The position numbers were made by a program, and so were the translations under genes. The notes under the pieces were generated by a model. It made no database searches. It was not told the origin of the DNA and saw nothing but the letters and a program-made list of their open reading frames with translations. Below are positions 26,600-36,618 of a stretch of DNA of 64,000 bases, one piece after another. How positions within the stretch are numbered: the stretch's first letter is position 1; the number at the start of each line of letters is the position of its first letter. This DNA is from Alteromonas hispanica (GTDB taxonomy: Bacteria > Pseudomonadota > Gammaproteobacteria > Enterobacterales > Alteromonadaceae). The DNA is taken from assembly GCF_010500915.1 (NCBI RefSeq), contig NZ_JAAAWP010000002.1, positions 248,001-312,000 on the forward strand. Direction: 5' to 3'.

Positions 26600-28504
26600 A
26601 TGACTAAGCCTCTTGCCCTTACTGAGCTTGTTTTACGTGATGCGCATCAATCGTTACTGGCAACCCGAATGCGTATTGAAGATATGCTTCCCATTGCAGA
26701 GAAATTAGACAGCGCTGGTTTCTGGTCTGTAGAGTCATGGGGAGGAGCAACCTTTGATGCTTGTATCCGCTATCTGGGAGAAGATCCTTGGGAGCGCATT
26801 AGACAACTAAAAAAAGCGATGCCCAACACCAGACAACAAATGCTGCTGCGTGGACAAAATCTCCTGGGGTACCGGCACTATGCCGATGACGTAGTAACGC
26901 GCTTTGTTGAACGAGCACACGAGAGTGGCGTCGATGTTTTCCGAATTTTCGATGCAATGAATGATATCCGAAACCTCAAAACAGCGGTTAAAGCCGCAAT
27001 CGACAGCGGAGCACATGCTCAGGGAACTATCTCCTATACAGTAAGTCCTGTTCACGGTTTAGAATTGTGGTTAGACATGGCCAAACAGTTGGAAGACCTT
27101 GGTGTACATTCCATATGCATTAAAGACATGGCAGGTTTACTCAAACCCTATGAATGTGAGGCATTAATTTCGGGGCTAAAAGAAACAGTTCACGTGCCCA
27201 TTGCTATGCAATGTCACGCTACTACCGGGCTCAGTACTGCAACTTATCAAAAAGCCGTTGATGCGGGCATTGATATGCTTGACACCGCAATATCCTCTAT
27301 GAGTATGACCTACGGGCACACCGCCACTGAAACCATGGTGTCGATTGTGGAGGGAACGCAACGAGATACAGGCATCTCGCTGCCACATTTAGAAGAGATT
27401 GCGAGCTATTTTCGAGAGGTAAGAAAGAAATACAGTCAATTTGAGGGCAGCTTAAAGGGGGTGGATGCGCGTATACTTCTCGCCCAGGTTCCCGGTGGTA
27501 TGCTAACGAATATGGAAAGCCAACTTAAAGAGCAAGGAGCAGAAGATAAGTTTGAAGAGGTGCTAAAAGAAATTCCTCGAGTTCGTGAAGATCTCGGCTT
27601 TATACCTCTTGTTACGCCGACGTCACAAATTGTAGGTACTCAGTCGGTATTAAATGTATTAACCGGCGAACGCTATAAAAGTATCACTAAAGAAACCGCG
27701 GGGGTGCTAAAGGGTGAATATGGCGCTACCGCCGCACCCGTTAACTCTGAGTTACAAGCGCGTGTGTTAGATGGCAGTGAGCCGATAACATGCCGACCTG
27801 CTGATAATATCGAGCCAGAACTTGATAAGCTTGAAAAAGAGTTAGACGAGCTAGCGGACAAAAAGAACATAACGCTGTGCGACGCCAAAATTGATGATGT
27901 GCTGACTTACGCACTTTTTCCTCAAATTGGGCTTAAATTTCTGACTAATCGCGGTAATCCTGATGCTTTTGAGGCGCCCCCCGGAGTCTCTGATGCAGCG
28001 CCTGCTAAGACATCTACACAAGATGATAAATCAGCAGATGCAACAACTGCGTCTAACACTATTGGTTTGAATGAGATAGGTTCTAATAACGGGGCTTCTG
28101 AAAACATAGCATCAGAAAACATAGCCTCTTACGACGTTAATGTTGATGGTAAAGTATACCATGTAGAAGTGGCCCCATCTGGAACGCTTACCAGTGTTAC
28201 ATCTGCAACCTCAGGCGCAGCGCAAAATGAAACACCCAAAGAGGTTTCATCGCAGACCACTTCATCGTCAACCCCTGCATCATCTCAGGTGAGTGAGTCT
28301 ATCGATGCGCCTTTGGCTGGGAACGTGTTTAAAATTCTCGTTCGCAAGGGAGATTCCGTTTCAGAAGGCGATGTGGTGATCATATTAGAAGCGATGAAAA
28401 TGGAGACGGAAATTCGCTCTGCCTATACAGGTACAGTGAGCGATATTCTGGTGAATGATGGCGACGCCGTAAGCAGTGGGCAGCCACTGATTGCGTTGGG
28501 GTAG
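26600..28504 (+). CDS. oadA: Oxaloacetate decarboxylase alpha subunit (biotin carboxyltransferase)
   Basis: A 634-residue protein. The N-terminal carboxyltransferase barrel opens [19 protein letters not shown] and carries metal-site residues in [15 protein letters not shown] conserved PYC/OADA region follows, then a long Ala/Ser/Thr-rich linker (about 460-560). The C-terminal biotinyl domain has the acceptor Lys600 in EAMKMETEI. It transfers CO2 from oxaloacetate to biotin. It is part of the sodium pump with OadG and OadB. Confidence 0.97.
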   Translation: MTKPLALTELVLRDAHQSLLATRMRIEDMLPIAEKLDSAGFWSVESWGGATFDACIRYLGEDPWERIRQLKKAMPNTRQQMLLRGQNLLGYRHYADDVVTRFVERAHESGVDVFRIFDAMNDIRNLKTAVKAAIDSGAHAQGTISYTVSPVHGLELWLDMAKQLEDLGVHSICIKDMAGLLKPYECEALISGLKETVHVPIAMQCHATTGLSTATYQKAVDAGIDMLDTAISSMSMTYGHTATETMVSIVEGTQRDTGISLPHLEEIASYFREVRKKYSQFEGSLKGVDARILLAQVPGGMLTNMESQLKEQGAEDKFEEVLKEIPRVREDLGFIPLVTPTSQIVGTQSVLNVLTGERYKSITKETAGVLKGEYGATAAPVNSELQARVLDGSEPITCRPADNIEPELDKLEKELDELADKKNITLCDAKIDDVLTYALFPQIGLKFLTNRGNPDAFEAPPGVSDAAPAKTSTQDDKSADATTASNTIGLNEIGSNNGASENIASENIASYDVNVDGKVYHVEVAPSGTLTSVTSATSGAAQNETPKEVSSQTTSSSTPASSQVSESIDAPLAGNVFKILVRKGDSVSEGDVVIILEAMKMETEIRSAYTGTVSDILVNDGDAVSSGQPLIALG

Positions 28505-28507
28505 TAC

Positions 28508-29638
28508 ATGGATAAGTTACTATTGCTTTGGGAAAGTACTGCGCTTGCCCATTTTGAAATGGGACAGCTTGTTATGATGCTAGTGGGGTTCGGCTTGCTC
28601 TACTTGGCTATTGTAAAGAAGTTTGAGCCGCTATTGCTACTGCCCATAGGCTTTGGCGCGTTGCTTACTAATATCCCCATAGCCGGCTTTTCAGAGGCCG
28701 GTGGGTTGCTGCATTATATTTACAAAATTGGCATAGATACCGGAGTATTTCCACTGCTTATTTTTATGGGCGTTGGTGCAATGACTGACTTCAGCGCATT
28801 AATTGCTAACCCTAAAATGCTGCTGTTAGGGGCCGCCGCTCAGTTTGGAATATTTGCCACTCTGTTTGGTGCTATTGCATTGAATTTGTTGCCCGGATTT
28901 GAGTTTACGTTAAAAGATGCCAGTGCAATCGCCATTATCGGCGGCGCGGACGGTCCTACAGCCATTTTTTTGGCATCGCGATTAGCACCAGATTTATTGG
29001 GAGCAATAGCCGTAGCCGCTTATTCGTATATGGCGTTAGTTCCCATTATTCAGCCTCCTATTATGAAAGCGTTAACCTCAAAGGCTGAGCGCGAAATAAA
29101 GATGGGGCAATTACGATTTGTGTCCCAGCGAGAAAAAATCATTTTCCCTCTGGCGGTATTGTTTCTTACTATTTTATTCTTACCTGCAGCAACGCCCCTT
29201 GTTGGTATGTTTTGCTTTGGAAACTTAATGAAAGAATGTGGGGTGGTAGACCGCTTAAGCAAAACGGCTCAAAATGAACTTATTAATACAGTCACCATAT
29301 TTCTTGGTCTTGCGGTTGGTTCGAAACTGTCAGCAGAAGCTTTCCTTACGGTAGAAACCCTCGGTATTCTTGGTTTAGGGGCTATCGCTTTTGCAATTGG
29401 TACCGCCACTGGGGTACTTATGGCCAAGTTAATGAGCAAACTGAGTGGCGGAGATATTAATCCGCTCATAGGTGCTGCAGGTGTTTCTGCTGTGCCAATG
29501 GCAGCTAGGGTGGTAAATAAAGTGGGCCTGGAAGCCAATCCTCACAATTTTCTGTTGATGCACGCCATGGGCCCTAATGTGGCAGGTGTACTTGGCTCGG
29601 CCGTTGCCGCAGGAATACTTCTCGCGTTGGTAGGTTAA
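28508..29638 (+). CDS. oadB: Oxaloacetate decarboxylase beta subunit (sodium pump)
   Basis: A 376-residue integral membrane protein with about ten hydrophobic segments and the OadB signatures [16 protein letters not shown] and [21 protein letters not shown]. The Asp of GGADGPT is the residue linked to sodium movement in the family. It decarboxylates carboxybiotin and exports sodium. It starts three bases after the oadA stop. Confidence 0.97.
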   Translation: MDKLLLLWESTALAHFEMGQLVMMLVGFGLLYLAIVKKFEPLLLLPIGFGALLTNIPIAGFSEAGGLLHYIYKIGIDTGVFPLLIFMGVGAMTDFSALIANPKMLLLGAAAQFGIFATLFGAIALNLLPGFEFTLKDASAIAIIGGADGPTAIFLASRLAPDLLGAIAVAAYSYMALVPIIQPPIMKALTSKAEREIKMGQLRFVSQREKIIFPLAVLFLTILFLPAATPLVGMFCFGNLMKECGVVDRLSKTAQNELINTVTIFLGLAVGSKLSAEAFLTVETLGILGLGAIAFAIGTATGVLMAKLMSKLSGGDINPLIGAAGVSAVPMAARVVNKVGLEANPHNFLLMHAMGPNVAGVLGSAVAAGILLALVG

Positions 29639-29711
29639 TTATCTATGCGGACTGATGGTACAACATAATTTGTCTCTTGGACTGACGTAAAATCGTCCTC
29701 AATTCAGATAT

Positions 29712-29743
29712 CAAAAACGGTGCTTAATGAGGCACCGTTTTTT
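29712..29743. terminator. Bidirectional terminator between oadB and sapF
   Basis: AAAACGGTGC / GCACCGTTTT stem with T runs on both strands. It serves the two convergent operons. Confidence 0.85.
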
Positions 29744-29744
29744 G

Positions 29745-30551
29745 TTATCGAATGGTTTGCTGGGGTACGAGAGAATGGTAAGCCGTAACCAATTTTTTGG
29801 TTCTGGTATGCTGAGGCCAGCGGAAGATTGTTTCCGTTTTGCCCTCTTCAACAATTTGCCCTTTTTCCATCACAATCACTTTGTCTGCGATGTGACGCAC
29901 AATTCCCAAGTTATGACTAATAAAAATAAAGGCTAACCCAAGCTCTTGCTGTAAAGCCAATATTAAGTTCACGGTTTGTGAGCGTATGGAAGGATCTAAC
30001 GCAGCAAAAGGCTCATCTGCCACAAGTACTTTAGGTTTAAGCATTATTGCTCGTGCTAACGCAATGCGTTGTTGTTGACCGTCTGAAAGCATATTCCTAT
30101 AGAAGTAATAGTGCTCCCGTAACAGGCCCACTTTAACCAGAGTATCTTCTATCACCTCTTTACGCTCAGAGGCATCTAGCTGAGTATTCAAACGCAAAGG
30201 TTCATCAAGAATGCGTCCAACGGGCACCGATGGATTCATGGTTTCACTACTATGTTGTAAAATCATGCGAATGTCATGAGTGCGCTTGCGTTGACCATCT
30301 TTAGATTTATATTTGGCTAAATACTTGTGTTCATTAATTTCTATTTCACCCTCGTCGGCACGAACGGCGCCCACAAGCAGCTTTGCCAATAGTGATTTAC
30401 CAGAGCGGTTTTCGCCAATAATAGCCACGGTTTCGCCTCGTTTAACGGTAAGCTCAATGGGGCCCAATTTAAAAACTTCAGGGCGCTTTAACCAACGCTT
30501 TTTTTCATTGTGCAAAAAGGTTAATTGCTTAACGTGCATTACGTCGGTCAT
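29745..30551 (-). CDS. sapF: Peptide ABC transporter ATPase SapF
   Basis: A 268-residue ATP-binding subunit with Walker A GENRSGKS, signature LSDGQQQRIALARA and Walker B VLVADEPFAALD. The chosen start (30551) overlaps the sapD stop as ATGA, the normal coupling. It is the last gene of pspF-sapABCDF. The Sap system is linked to antimicrobial peptide tolerance and, in E. coli, to putrescine and potassium transport. Confidence 0.93.
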   Translation of the reverse strand: MTDVMHVKQLTFLHNEKKRWLKRPEVFKLGPIELTVKRGETVAIIGENRSGKSLLAKLLVGAVRADEGEIEINEHKYLAKYKSKDGQRKRTHDIRMILQHSSETMNPSVPVGRILDEPLRLNTQLDASERKEVIEDTLVKVGLLREHYYFYRNMLSDGQQQRIALARAIMLKPKVLVADEPFAALDPSIRSQTVNLILALQQELGLAFIFISHNLGIVRHIADKVIVMEKGQIVEEGKTETIFRWPQHTRTKKLVTAYHSLVPQQTIR

Positions 30552-31543
30552 AGCTTCTCCATATGTAGCGGAAAGTGGCAACTATAACTGTGGTCGTGAA
30601 TTTTGCGTACTACAGGCGTTTGAACGCATGCGCGCTGAGCTCTCGGGCATCTCGGTCCAAGTCGACAGCCAATGGGTAAATGTTGCAAAGTAGGAATTGA
30701 TCCAGCAATAGTCGGCAGGTGAGACTTAGGAGGTAAATCTTTCCTAAAGCTCGGTGCGCTGTCTAGCAAAGCCTTTGTATACGGGTGCAGTGGACGCTTT
30801 TTAATATGCTTCATTCTGCCAGATTCAACGGTTTGTCCAGCATAAAGCACCGTCATGGTATGCGACATACTGGCAATGGCAAGCAGGTCGTGACTCACAA
30901 ACAAAATAGATAAAGAACGGGTTTGGTTTAGTCGAGTAAAGAGCTTTAGAATTTGTGTTTTGGTTGTAGGCTCCATTCCTCGTGTGGGATCGTCTGCAAT
31001 AAGAAGTGTAGGTTGAGACACAAGCGCCATGGCAATCATAAACTTTTGACCAATGTCTGCGGGTATTTGATGGGGATAGGCACTTAAATAATGCTTATGG
31101 TGCTTAATTCCTACTTTATGAACAGTACTGATGGCAATTTTTTTACGATGCTGAGCTCGCTGCCAAAACCAGTTTCCCTGAACAAACTCACTGGGAATAC
31201 TCTCTTCTAGTTGCTCTCCTAGTGTGGCAGAGGGGTCCAAACTCGCTTGGGGATTTTGGAAAACCACCGCTATCTCACGACGCATAACTTCCCGACGCTG
31301 CTGAGCCGACATGCCCAGTAAGTTATCACCATTCCAGCTCATTCTATCTGCAGTAAGTGTCCACTCTGTGGGAAGAGCTCCGCAAATTGCCGCCACAATT
31401 AAACTCTTACCAGAGCCTGATTCTCCAACCAACGCGCGAATTTCGCCGCTGCTTACAGACAGGTTGACCTTATCTAATGCCTTAATAGTGCCCTCACTGC
31501 TGTGCATCTCTAGCGTCAGGTTTTTAATATCTAACATTGGCAT
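30548..31543 (-). CDS. sapD: Peptide ABC transporter ATPase SapD (degenerate ATPase site)
   Basis: A 331-residue ATP-binding subunit with intact Walker A GESGSGKS and a C-terminal oligopeptide-transporter domain with cysteines (CRLGPRCPRAQRAC). The LSGGQ signature is replaced by IPADIGQKFMIAMAL, and the Walker B catalytic Glu is Asp (LLIADDPTRGMEP). E. coli SapD also lacks LSGGQ but keeps Glu, as I recall it. SapF carries the canonical site, so the pair is asymmetric. It starts one base after the sapC stop. Confidence 0.92.
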   Translation of the reverse strand: MPMLDIKNLTLEMHSSEGTIKALDKVNLSVSSGEIRALVGESGSGKSLIVAAICGALPTEWTLTADRMSWNGDNLLGMSAQQRREVMRREIAVVFQNPQASLDPSATLGEQLEESIPSEFVQGNWFWQRAQHRKKIAISTVHKVGIKHHKHYLSAYPHQIPADIGQKFMIAMALVSQPTLLIADDPTRGMEPTTKTQILKLFTRLNQTRSLSILFVSHDLLAIASMSHTMTVLYAGQTVESGRMKHIKKRPLHPYTKALLDSAPSFRKDLPPKSHLPTIAGSIPTLQHLPIGCRLGPRCPRAQRACVQTPVVRKIHDHSYSCHFPLHMEKL

Positions 31544-31544
31544 T

Positions 31545-32438
31545 TTAGTGATTAACCCTTTTTCTTAAGGCAGAACGGAGTCCGTCGCCTACTACATTGA
31601 TTGAAAGCACGAGAAGAAAAATCGTCATTCCGGGTAGAGCAACATTCCATGGAGCTAAGTAGGTTACATCCAGACCATCAGATAAAATGGCACCTAATTC
31701 AGGTAGCGGAGATTGTGCGCCTAAATTTAAAAAGCCAAGAGCCGCTATATCGATTACTGCTATTGATAGCGCAATAGTACCTTGAACTACTAGCATTTCA
31801 GTCATATTGGGTAATATTGAGTAAGTGAACAATTGCCACTTGTTTGCACCATCAAGCTTGGATGCCACAATATAGTCTTTTTTCATTTCACTGCGCACAA
31901 GGCTGCGGGTATGATGAACAAACTGAGGAATGAGAGCCAACGTAATTGCCCACATACTATTGACCAGCCCAGTGCCGAATATAGCAACGATGATAATAGC
32001 AATGAGTAATGTTGGAATTGCCATAAGCGCATCGGGAAAGTGATTGGCAATACTTGAACGCACACCGCGAAGCATGCCTGCAAAAGCGCCAAGGCTTACG
32101 CCAATTAGCATAGCGATTACCACCGTAATAAAGGCGGAGCCCAAGGTAATACGACACCCATAAATAACTCGAGTAAATAAATCTCTTCCCAGCGAATCGG
32201 TGCCGAAGAGATGAGATATGGAGCCATTACCCATCCAACTAGGCGGTACTAAAAGGCCGTCTATGTTTTGTTCATTGGCACCGTATGGCGTAAGAAGCGG
32301 TGCGAAAATAGCAAAAATCACAAATATGGCAAGCAGCACAGCGCCTGCCATAGCAATGTGGCTGGCTCTAAACGCTCGCCATGTACGTTGCCAAGGAGAG
32401 GGGTGAAACTCTTCTTCGTACAAACTAAATTGCGGCAT
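31545..32438 (-). CDS. sapC: Peptide ABC transporter permease SapC
   Basis: A 297-residue DppC-like permease. It has an N-terminal helix at about residues 28-50, a FGTDSLGRDLFTRVIYG motif, then five further helices and the EAA-like cytoplasmic loop near LDGANKWQLFTYSILPN. It overlaps the sapB 3' end by 14 bases. Confidence 0.94.
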   Translation of the reverse strand: MPQFSLYEEEFHPSPWQRTWRAFRASHIAMAGAVLLAIFVIFAIFAPLLTPYGANEQNIDGLLVPPSWMGNGSISHLFGTDSLGRDLFTRVIYGCRITLGSAFITVVIAMLIGVSLGAFAGMLRGVRSSIANHFPDALMAIPTLLIAIIIVAIFGTGLVNSMWAITLALIPQFVHHTRSLVRSEMKKDYIVASKLDGANKWQLFTYSILPNMTEMLVVQGTIALSIAVIDIAALGFLNLGAQSPLPELGAILSDGLDVTYLAPWNVALPGMTIFLLVLSINVVGDGLRSALRKRVNH

Positions 32439-33456
32439 GCTCGTACTTCTCTCTGCTTGGATCTATAAGTCTGTTGAACATATCAACTGTAATGGTGAGC
32501 ATAATCACCAGCGAGGATACCGCCAGCATTCCCACGCGAAGAGCCGGATAATCCCGTTGATAAATAGCCTGAATGAGCCAGTTGCCAATACCAGGCCATG
32601 AGAAAAGAGTTTCCACAATCATAGTATTAGTGATAAGCGTGGTTATTTGAATAGCCATTAGCGGCAATATGGGAAGCAGCGCGTTTCTGAGTATATGCCT
32701 AAAAAAAATCTGCCCCCCAGACAATCCCCTAGACATTGCGGCGGCGATATAAGGCTGGTTTTTTGCGTCAATCACCGAGCGTCTCGTGATTCGCACTATC
32801 GATGCTGTAGATATAGCACCAATGGCAATAGTAGGAAGTGTGAGATGAGACATAGCATCTTTAAATGCTAATCGCTTGTTCTCTAAATCTGAGAGTAAAA
32901 TGTCTATTAATATAAACCCACTCACGGGCTCAACATCAAATAACAAGCTTATTCTGCCTGAAAGCGGTGCCTTATCTAACTGAAGACTGAAAACGAGTAT
33001 GAGTAATAATGCAAACCAAAATACCGGAAAAGAGTAAGTTGTAATGCTGGTGGTGTTAATGATGTAGTCGGAGGAAGAGTAGCAACGCATGCCAGCATAG
33101 TATCCAAGCGGAATACCAATAACCAGTGCCATCAACATGGAGTAAGTGGCTAACTCAATAGTAGCCGGCATGGCAATTCCAATTTCTTCGCGCAGTGGTA
33201 TGCCGGAAGTAAAGCTGTAACCCCACTCGCCACTAAACAAGTCTCCCATGTAATAGAAAAACTGAACTAAGTAAGACCGATCTAGGCGAAATTGCTTTTC
33301 CAAAGCGGCTCTTTGTTCGTCGTTAGCCGGCACAATACCAGTGAGATTTGCCAGTACATCACCGGGAAATAGATACGCGAGCGAAAACGACATCACCGCC
33401 AACACCAGAAGGGTTAGCACAAAAAGAATGCTGTAGCGAGCTAGGATCCGAATCAC
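32425..33456 (-). CDS. sapB: Peptide ABC transporter permease SapB
   Basis: A 343-residue DppB-like permease with an N-terminal helix (ILARYSILFVLTLLVLAVMS) and a large periplasmic loop, followed by the core helices. The EAA loop is AAAMSRGLSGGQIFFRHILRNALLP. It overlaps sapA by ATGA, indicating translational coupling. Confidence 0.94.
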   Translation of the reverse strand: MIRILARYSILFVLTLLVLAVMSFSLAYLFPGDVLANLTGIVPANDEQRAALEKQFRLDRSYLVQFFYYMGDLFSGEWGYSFTSGIPLREEIGIAMPATIELATYSMLMALVIGIPLGYYAGMRCYSSSDYIINTTSITTYSFPVFWFALLLILVFSLQLDKAPLSGRISLLFDVEPVSGFILIDILLSDLENKRLAFKDAMSHLTLPTIAIGAISTASIVRITRRSVIDAKNQPYIAAAMSRGLSGGQIFFRHILRNALLPILPLMAIQITTLITNTMIVETLFSWPGIGNWLIQAIYQRDYPALRVGMLAVSSLVIMLTITVDMFNRLIDPSREKYEHAAI

Positions 33457-35186
33457 AGTACTTTTTCTACTCCACCAAAACGAACGCCACCAAAGGGGTT
33501 GATGGTCATCCCTTTTACCTCATTTCTGTATGCTTGATAGCGATAAGCGTGTGCAATTGGAACAAGCGGAAGGCGTTCAAACATGAGTCTATTTACTTGA
33601 TGATAAATGGCTCTTCGTTTGTCGAGATCTTCTGTTTTTAACGCTTCATTAATTAGCCTATCATAATCTTTGTCGCACCACATGGCTCGGTTTGTGCCAG
33701 AGGGGATAGCACCACAACTCAGTAGCGGGCGATAAAAGTTATCCGGATCGCCGTTATCCGCAGACCAGCCAATTAATACTGAATCGTGCAATCCTTCCTG
33801 CAGGTGTCGCCTAAACGTTTTCCAATCATAAGTCACAATGTTGGCTTCTACGCCGACTTCTCGCAGATAACGTTGAATCAGTTCTGCCATTTTCATCGCG
33901 TTAGGGTTGTATGCGCGTTCTACCGGCATTGCCCAAATTGTCATTGAGAAGCCCGGCTCAATTCCCGCTTCGGCGAGCAGTCTTCTCGCTAAAACGGGGT
34001 TGTATGCTGTATCGTCAGCGTCGTTTTGATACGCCCAACTAGCCGCCGGTAGAAGACTTTTAGCTCGGGAAGCACTGTCGAAATATACGGCTTCAAGAAG
34101 CGTGTTTTTGTCAATTGCAATGGCTAAGGCACGTCTTACATTTGGGTTGTCGAAAGGGGCCCGTTGAGTATTAAAAGCCCAAAAACCAATGTTCAAGCCA
34201 GGCTTTTCAGCAAGGGTTAAGTCTTCTCTATTTCTTATAACTTCAAGCTCGGTTTGCGCCGGAAAAGCGGTAGCGTCACACTCTCCAGTCATCAGCTTTG
34301 CCAGCCTTAGAGAGCTTCGAGGCGTAATATCAAAAATAAGTTGTTTTACGCTAGTGTCGGCATTGGCTACTCCAAGCTCCTCATTGTTATCTTTAGTATT
34401 GTCCTCGGTGTTCCCTTCTATACCTTCATCAATATTTTCAGTAAGGGCATTTACGCCAGCATTAATATCTCGGCGCCAATAATTTTCATGATGAAGGTAT
34501 TTGATATAGCTATCTTTTCGAAAGCTTTCGAATTTATACGGGCCGGTTCCAACAGGCAATTGATCAATCTGGCTTGGGTTGCCTTCTTTAAAAAGTTGAG
34601 AGCCGTACTCCTGAGACAAAATCACAGAAAAATCAGTAGCCAAGTTAGCTAAGAACGAACTGTCTCTGCGTTTCAACGTTATTTCTACGCGATAGCCATT
34701 TACTCTTTCTACATTAGCTATGTTGTCGGCTAATCCTAAGCTTTCAAAATAGGGATAGCTTCCATTCGAAACGTTGTGAAATGGATGAGTGGGCAATCGC
34801 CATCGATTAATGCTGAAGAGCACGTCGCTGGCGTTAAAGTTACGAGAAGGGGTGAAGTAATCGGTATTGTGAAACTCAACATCTCTGCGTAATTGAAAGG
34901 CATAAGTTAAACCGTCGTCTGACACCAGCCAACTGCTAGCGAGGCTAGGAACAATACGGCCAGAGTCTGGATCGAAGTCGAGTAATCTGTCGTAAAGTTG
35001 ATGCGATGTCGCATCAGATGTTGTGCTTGATGTATCAAGCTGCGGGTTAAATGTAACTGGGTTACTCTCAGAGCAGTAAACCACACCAGTGCTGTAAAAG
35101 GGTTGCTTGTTTTGCTTTGCGCAAGACACCACGCACACTGCCGTTAAGGCACATACTGCAACGCGTTTTAACATACTGGCTAACAT
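33453..35186 (-). CDS. sapA: Peptide-binding lipoprotein SapA
   Basis: A 577-residue periplasmic binding protein of the SBP_bac_5 family. It has a lipoprotein signal (ALTAVCVVSC lipobox) and typical segments such as FNPQLDTSSTTSDATSHQLYDRLLDFD and AIDKNTLLEAVYF. It carries an unusual acidic, Asn/Glu-rich insertion (about residues 248-278). Its start lies three bases after the pspF stop, with GAGG inside the end of pspF. A third possible start is ATG 35174. Confidence 0.92.
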   Translation of the reverse strand: MLASMLKRVAVCALTAVCVVSCAKQNKQPFYSTGVVYCSESNPVTFNPQLDTSSTTSDATSHQLYDRLLDFDPDSGRIVPSLASSWLVSDDGLTYAFQLRRDVEFHNTDYFTPSRNFNASDVLFSINRWRLPTHPFHNVSNGSYPYFESLGLADNIANVERVNGYRVEITLKRRDSSFLANLATDFSVILSQEYGSQLFKEGNPSQIDQLPVGTGPYKFESFRKDSYIKYLHHENYWRRDINAGVNALTENIDEGIEGNTEDNTKDNNEELGVANADTSVKQLIFDITPRSSLRLAKLMTGECDATAFPAQTELEVIRNREDLTLAEKPGLNIGFWAFNTQRAPFDNPNVRRALAIAIDKNTLLEAVYFDSASRAKSLLPAASWAYQNDADDTAYNPVLARRLLAEAGIEPGFSMTIWAMPVERAYNPNAMKMAELIQRYLREVGVEANIVTYDWKTFRRHLQEGLHDSVLIGWSADNGDPDNFYRPLLSCGAIPSGTNRAMWCDKDYDRLINEALKTEDLDKRRAIYHQVNRLMFERLPLVPIAHAYRYQAYRNEVKGMTINPFGGVRFGGVEKVL

Positions 35187-35189
35187 CAA

Positions 35190-36299
35190 TTAATCCTCAC
35201 TGATTTGTGCAGATGAGTCTAAGAGATTGTACTTTTTCAAGTAACCTCTTAGCTGATGATACGTTAGGCTCAGTTTTTCTGCTGTCTTTTTCTGATTAAA
35301 CTGACTGTCTGAGAGAGCTTGTTTGATAATATCAATCTCAAATTGCTGTGAGCGTTCTTTAAGATCGATGGGGTAATCTGTGGGCAGTGAACTTTTGGTA
35401 GAGGAAACCTCCTGAACCGTGTCTGCCACGTTAGCAGGTGCTGCCTCAGGCTTAGGGGCTTCTTTGGTGGTACCGCTTGTTACTCTATCCTGAGTGCGAA
35501 CTCTTCCCTTTGGTCTAAATGCCGACTCGAAAGGGTCTAAAACGATCTCATGTACCGGAAGATGCGGATTATTCGTTCTGTAAACAGCACGCTCCACTAC
35601 ATTTTTTAATTCGCGAATGTTACCCGGCCATTCGTATTCGAGTAATGTGCGCTTGGCCTTTTCAGTAAAACCACTGAAAAGCTCCATTTCCATTTCTCTT
35701 GCCATATTGATGGCAAAGTTTTCAGCTAACATCATTATGTCTTCTCTTCGTTCGCGAAGAGGAGGAATGGTAATAACGTCAAAAGCAAGGCGGTCGAGTA
35801 GGTCCGCTCTAAACTCACCGGCATCGGCTAAGGCGGGTAAATCTTCATTGGTAGCAGCTATCAAGCGTACGTCAGTTTTTACCGACTTACTCCCTCCAAC
35901 ACGTTCAAACTCACCGTATTCCACCACGCGCAACAGCTTTTCTTGAATTAGCCCCGACGTGTTTGCAAGTTCATCAAGAAAAAGTGTGCCGTTATGCGCA
36001 ACTTCGAACCTACCTTCTCGCCGCTTAGCTGCACCCGTAAAAGCTCCAGCCTCGTAACCAAATAACTCGCTTTCTAGTAAGCTTTCGTTTAATGCTGCAC
36101 AATTCAGCTTTACGTAATTCTGATCCCAGCGCTTCGATAAAAAGTGCAGGCGTGCTGCAATTAACTCTTTACCTGTACCGCGTTCGCCAATAACTAACAC
36201 CGGCTTGTCTAGTGGGGCAATTTGTGAAATTTGCTCTAATACTTCTAAGAAACTATTTGCTTGTCCTAGCAAATTGTCTTGCTGGCGATACCTACTCAT
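35190..36299 (-). CDS. pspF: Phage shock protein operon activator PspF
   Basis: A 369-residue sigma-54 activator with no N-terminal receiver domain. The AAA+ core has Walker A GERGTGKE, the sigma-54 contact loop GAFTGA and Walker B GTLFLDELA. The C-terminal Fis-type HTH is KTAEKLSLTYHQLRGYLKKY. A linker of about 50 residues rich in Ala/Thr precedes the HTH. ATG 36299 is chosen because GAGAG lies just upstream and the N-terminus then aligns with E. coli PspF. It is the first gene of the sap operon and divergent from pspABC. Confidence 0.95.
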   Translation of the reverse strand: MSRYRQQDNLLGQANSFLEVLEQISQIAPLDKPVLVIGERGTGKELIAARLHFLSKRWDQNYVKLNCAALNESLLESELFGYEAGAFTGAAKRREGRFEVAHNGTLFLDELANTSGLIQEKLLRVVEYGEFERVGGSKSVKTDVRLIAATNEDLPALADAGEFRADLLDRLAFDVITIPPLRERREDIMMLAENFAINMAREMEMELFSGFTEKAKRTLLEYEWPGNIRELKNVVERAVYRTNNPHLPVHEIVLDPFESAFRPKGRVRTQDRVTSGTTKEAPKPEAAPANVADTVQEVSSTKSSLPTDYPIDLKERSQQFEIDIIKQALSDSQFNQKKTAEKLSLTYHQLRGYLKKYNLLDSSAQISED

Positions 36300-36313
36300 T
36301 AAATCTCTCATTA

Positions 36314-36332
36314 GTTAGTCATTTCGACTAAC
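36314..36332. promoter_or_regulatory. Candidate PspF upstream activating site
   Basis: Inverted repeat GTTAGTC-ATTTC-GACTAAC, resembling the E. coli psp UAS as I remember it. It sits immediately upstream of pspF and about 91 bases from the predicted -24 element of pspA, so it could serve both activation of pspA and autocontrol of pspF. Confidence 0.6.
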
Positions 36333-36422
36333 AAATAGTGTAGAACAAAAAAAATTGATAAACGAGTATTATTTGAAATTAAAAAAAGGCTGAAATTTTA
36401 ATCGCTTACAGGTTTGATAAGG

Positions 36423-36439
36423 TTGGCAAGCATATTGAA
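36423..36439 (+). promoter_or_regulatory. Sigma-54 promoter of pspABC
   Basis: TTGGCAAGCATATTGAA has the -24 TGGCA and -12 TTG spacing of sigma-54 promoters and closely resembles the E. coli pspA promoter. The implied leader to the pspA start is about 165 bases long. The rest of the 36312-36618 gap holds no further element I can name. Confidence 0.75.
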
Positions 36440-36618
36440 TAAACATACCAACAAGTATTTTGAAAAGCGACATACACAAGAAGGGTAGTTTTCAATACAA
36501 AATAATCAGTATCAGTGGTCCACTAAGACTTTCACGTATCAATAGTGTACTTAAACAGGTTCAGTCATATTTTCTCAAGATTACATGATGACCAGATTTC
36601 TATTAAGAGGTAATTATT

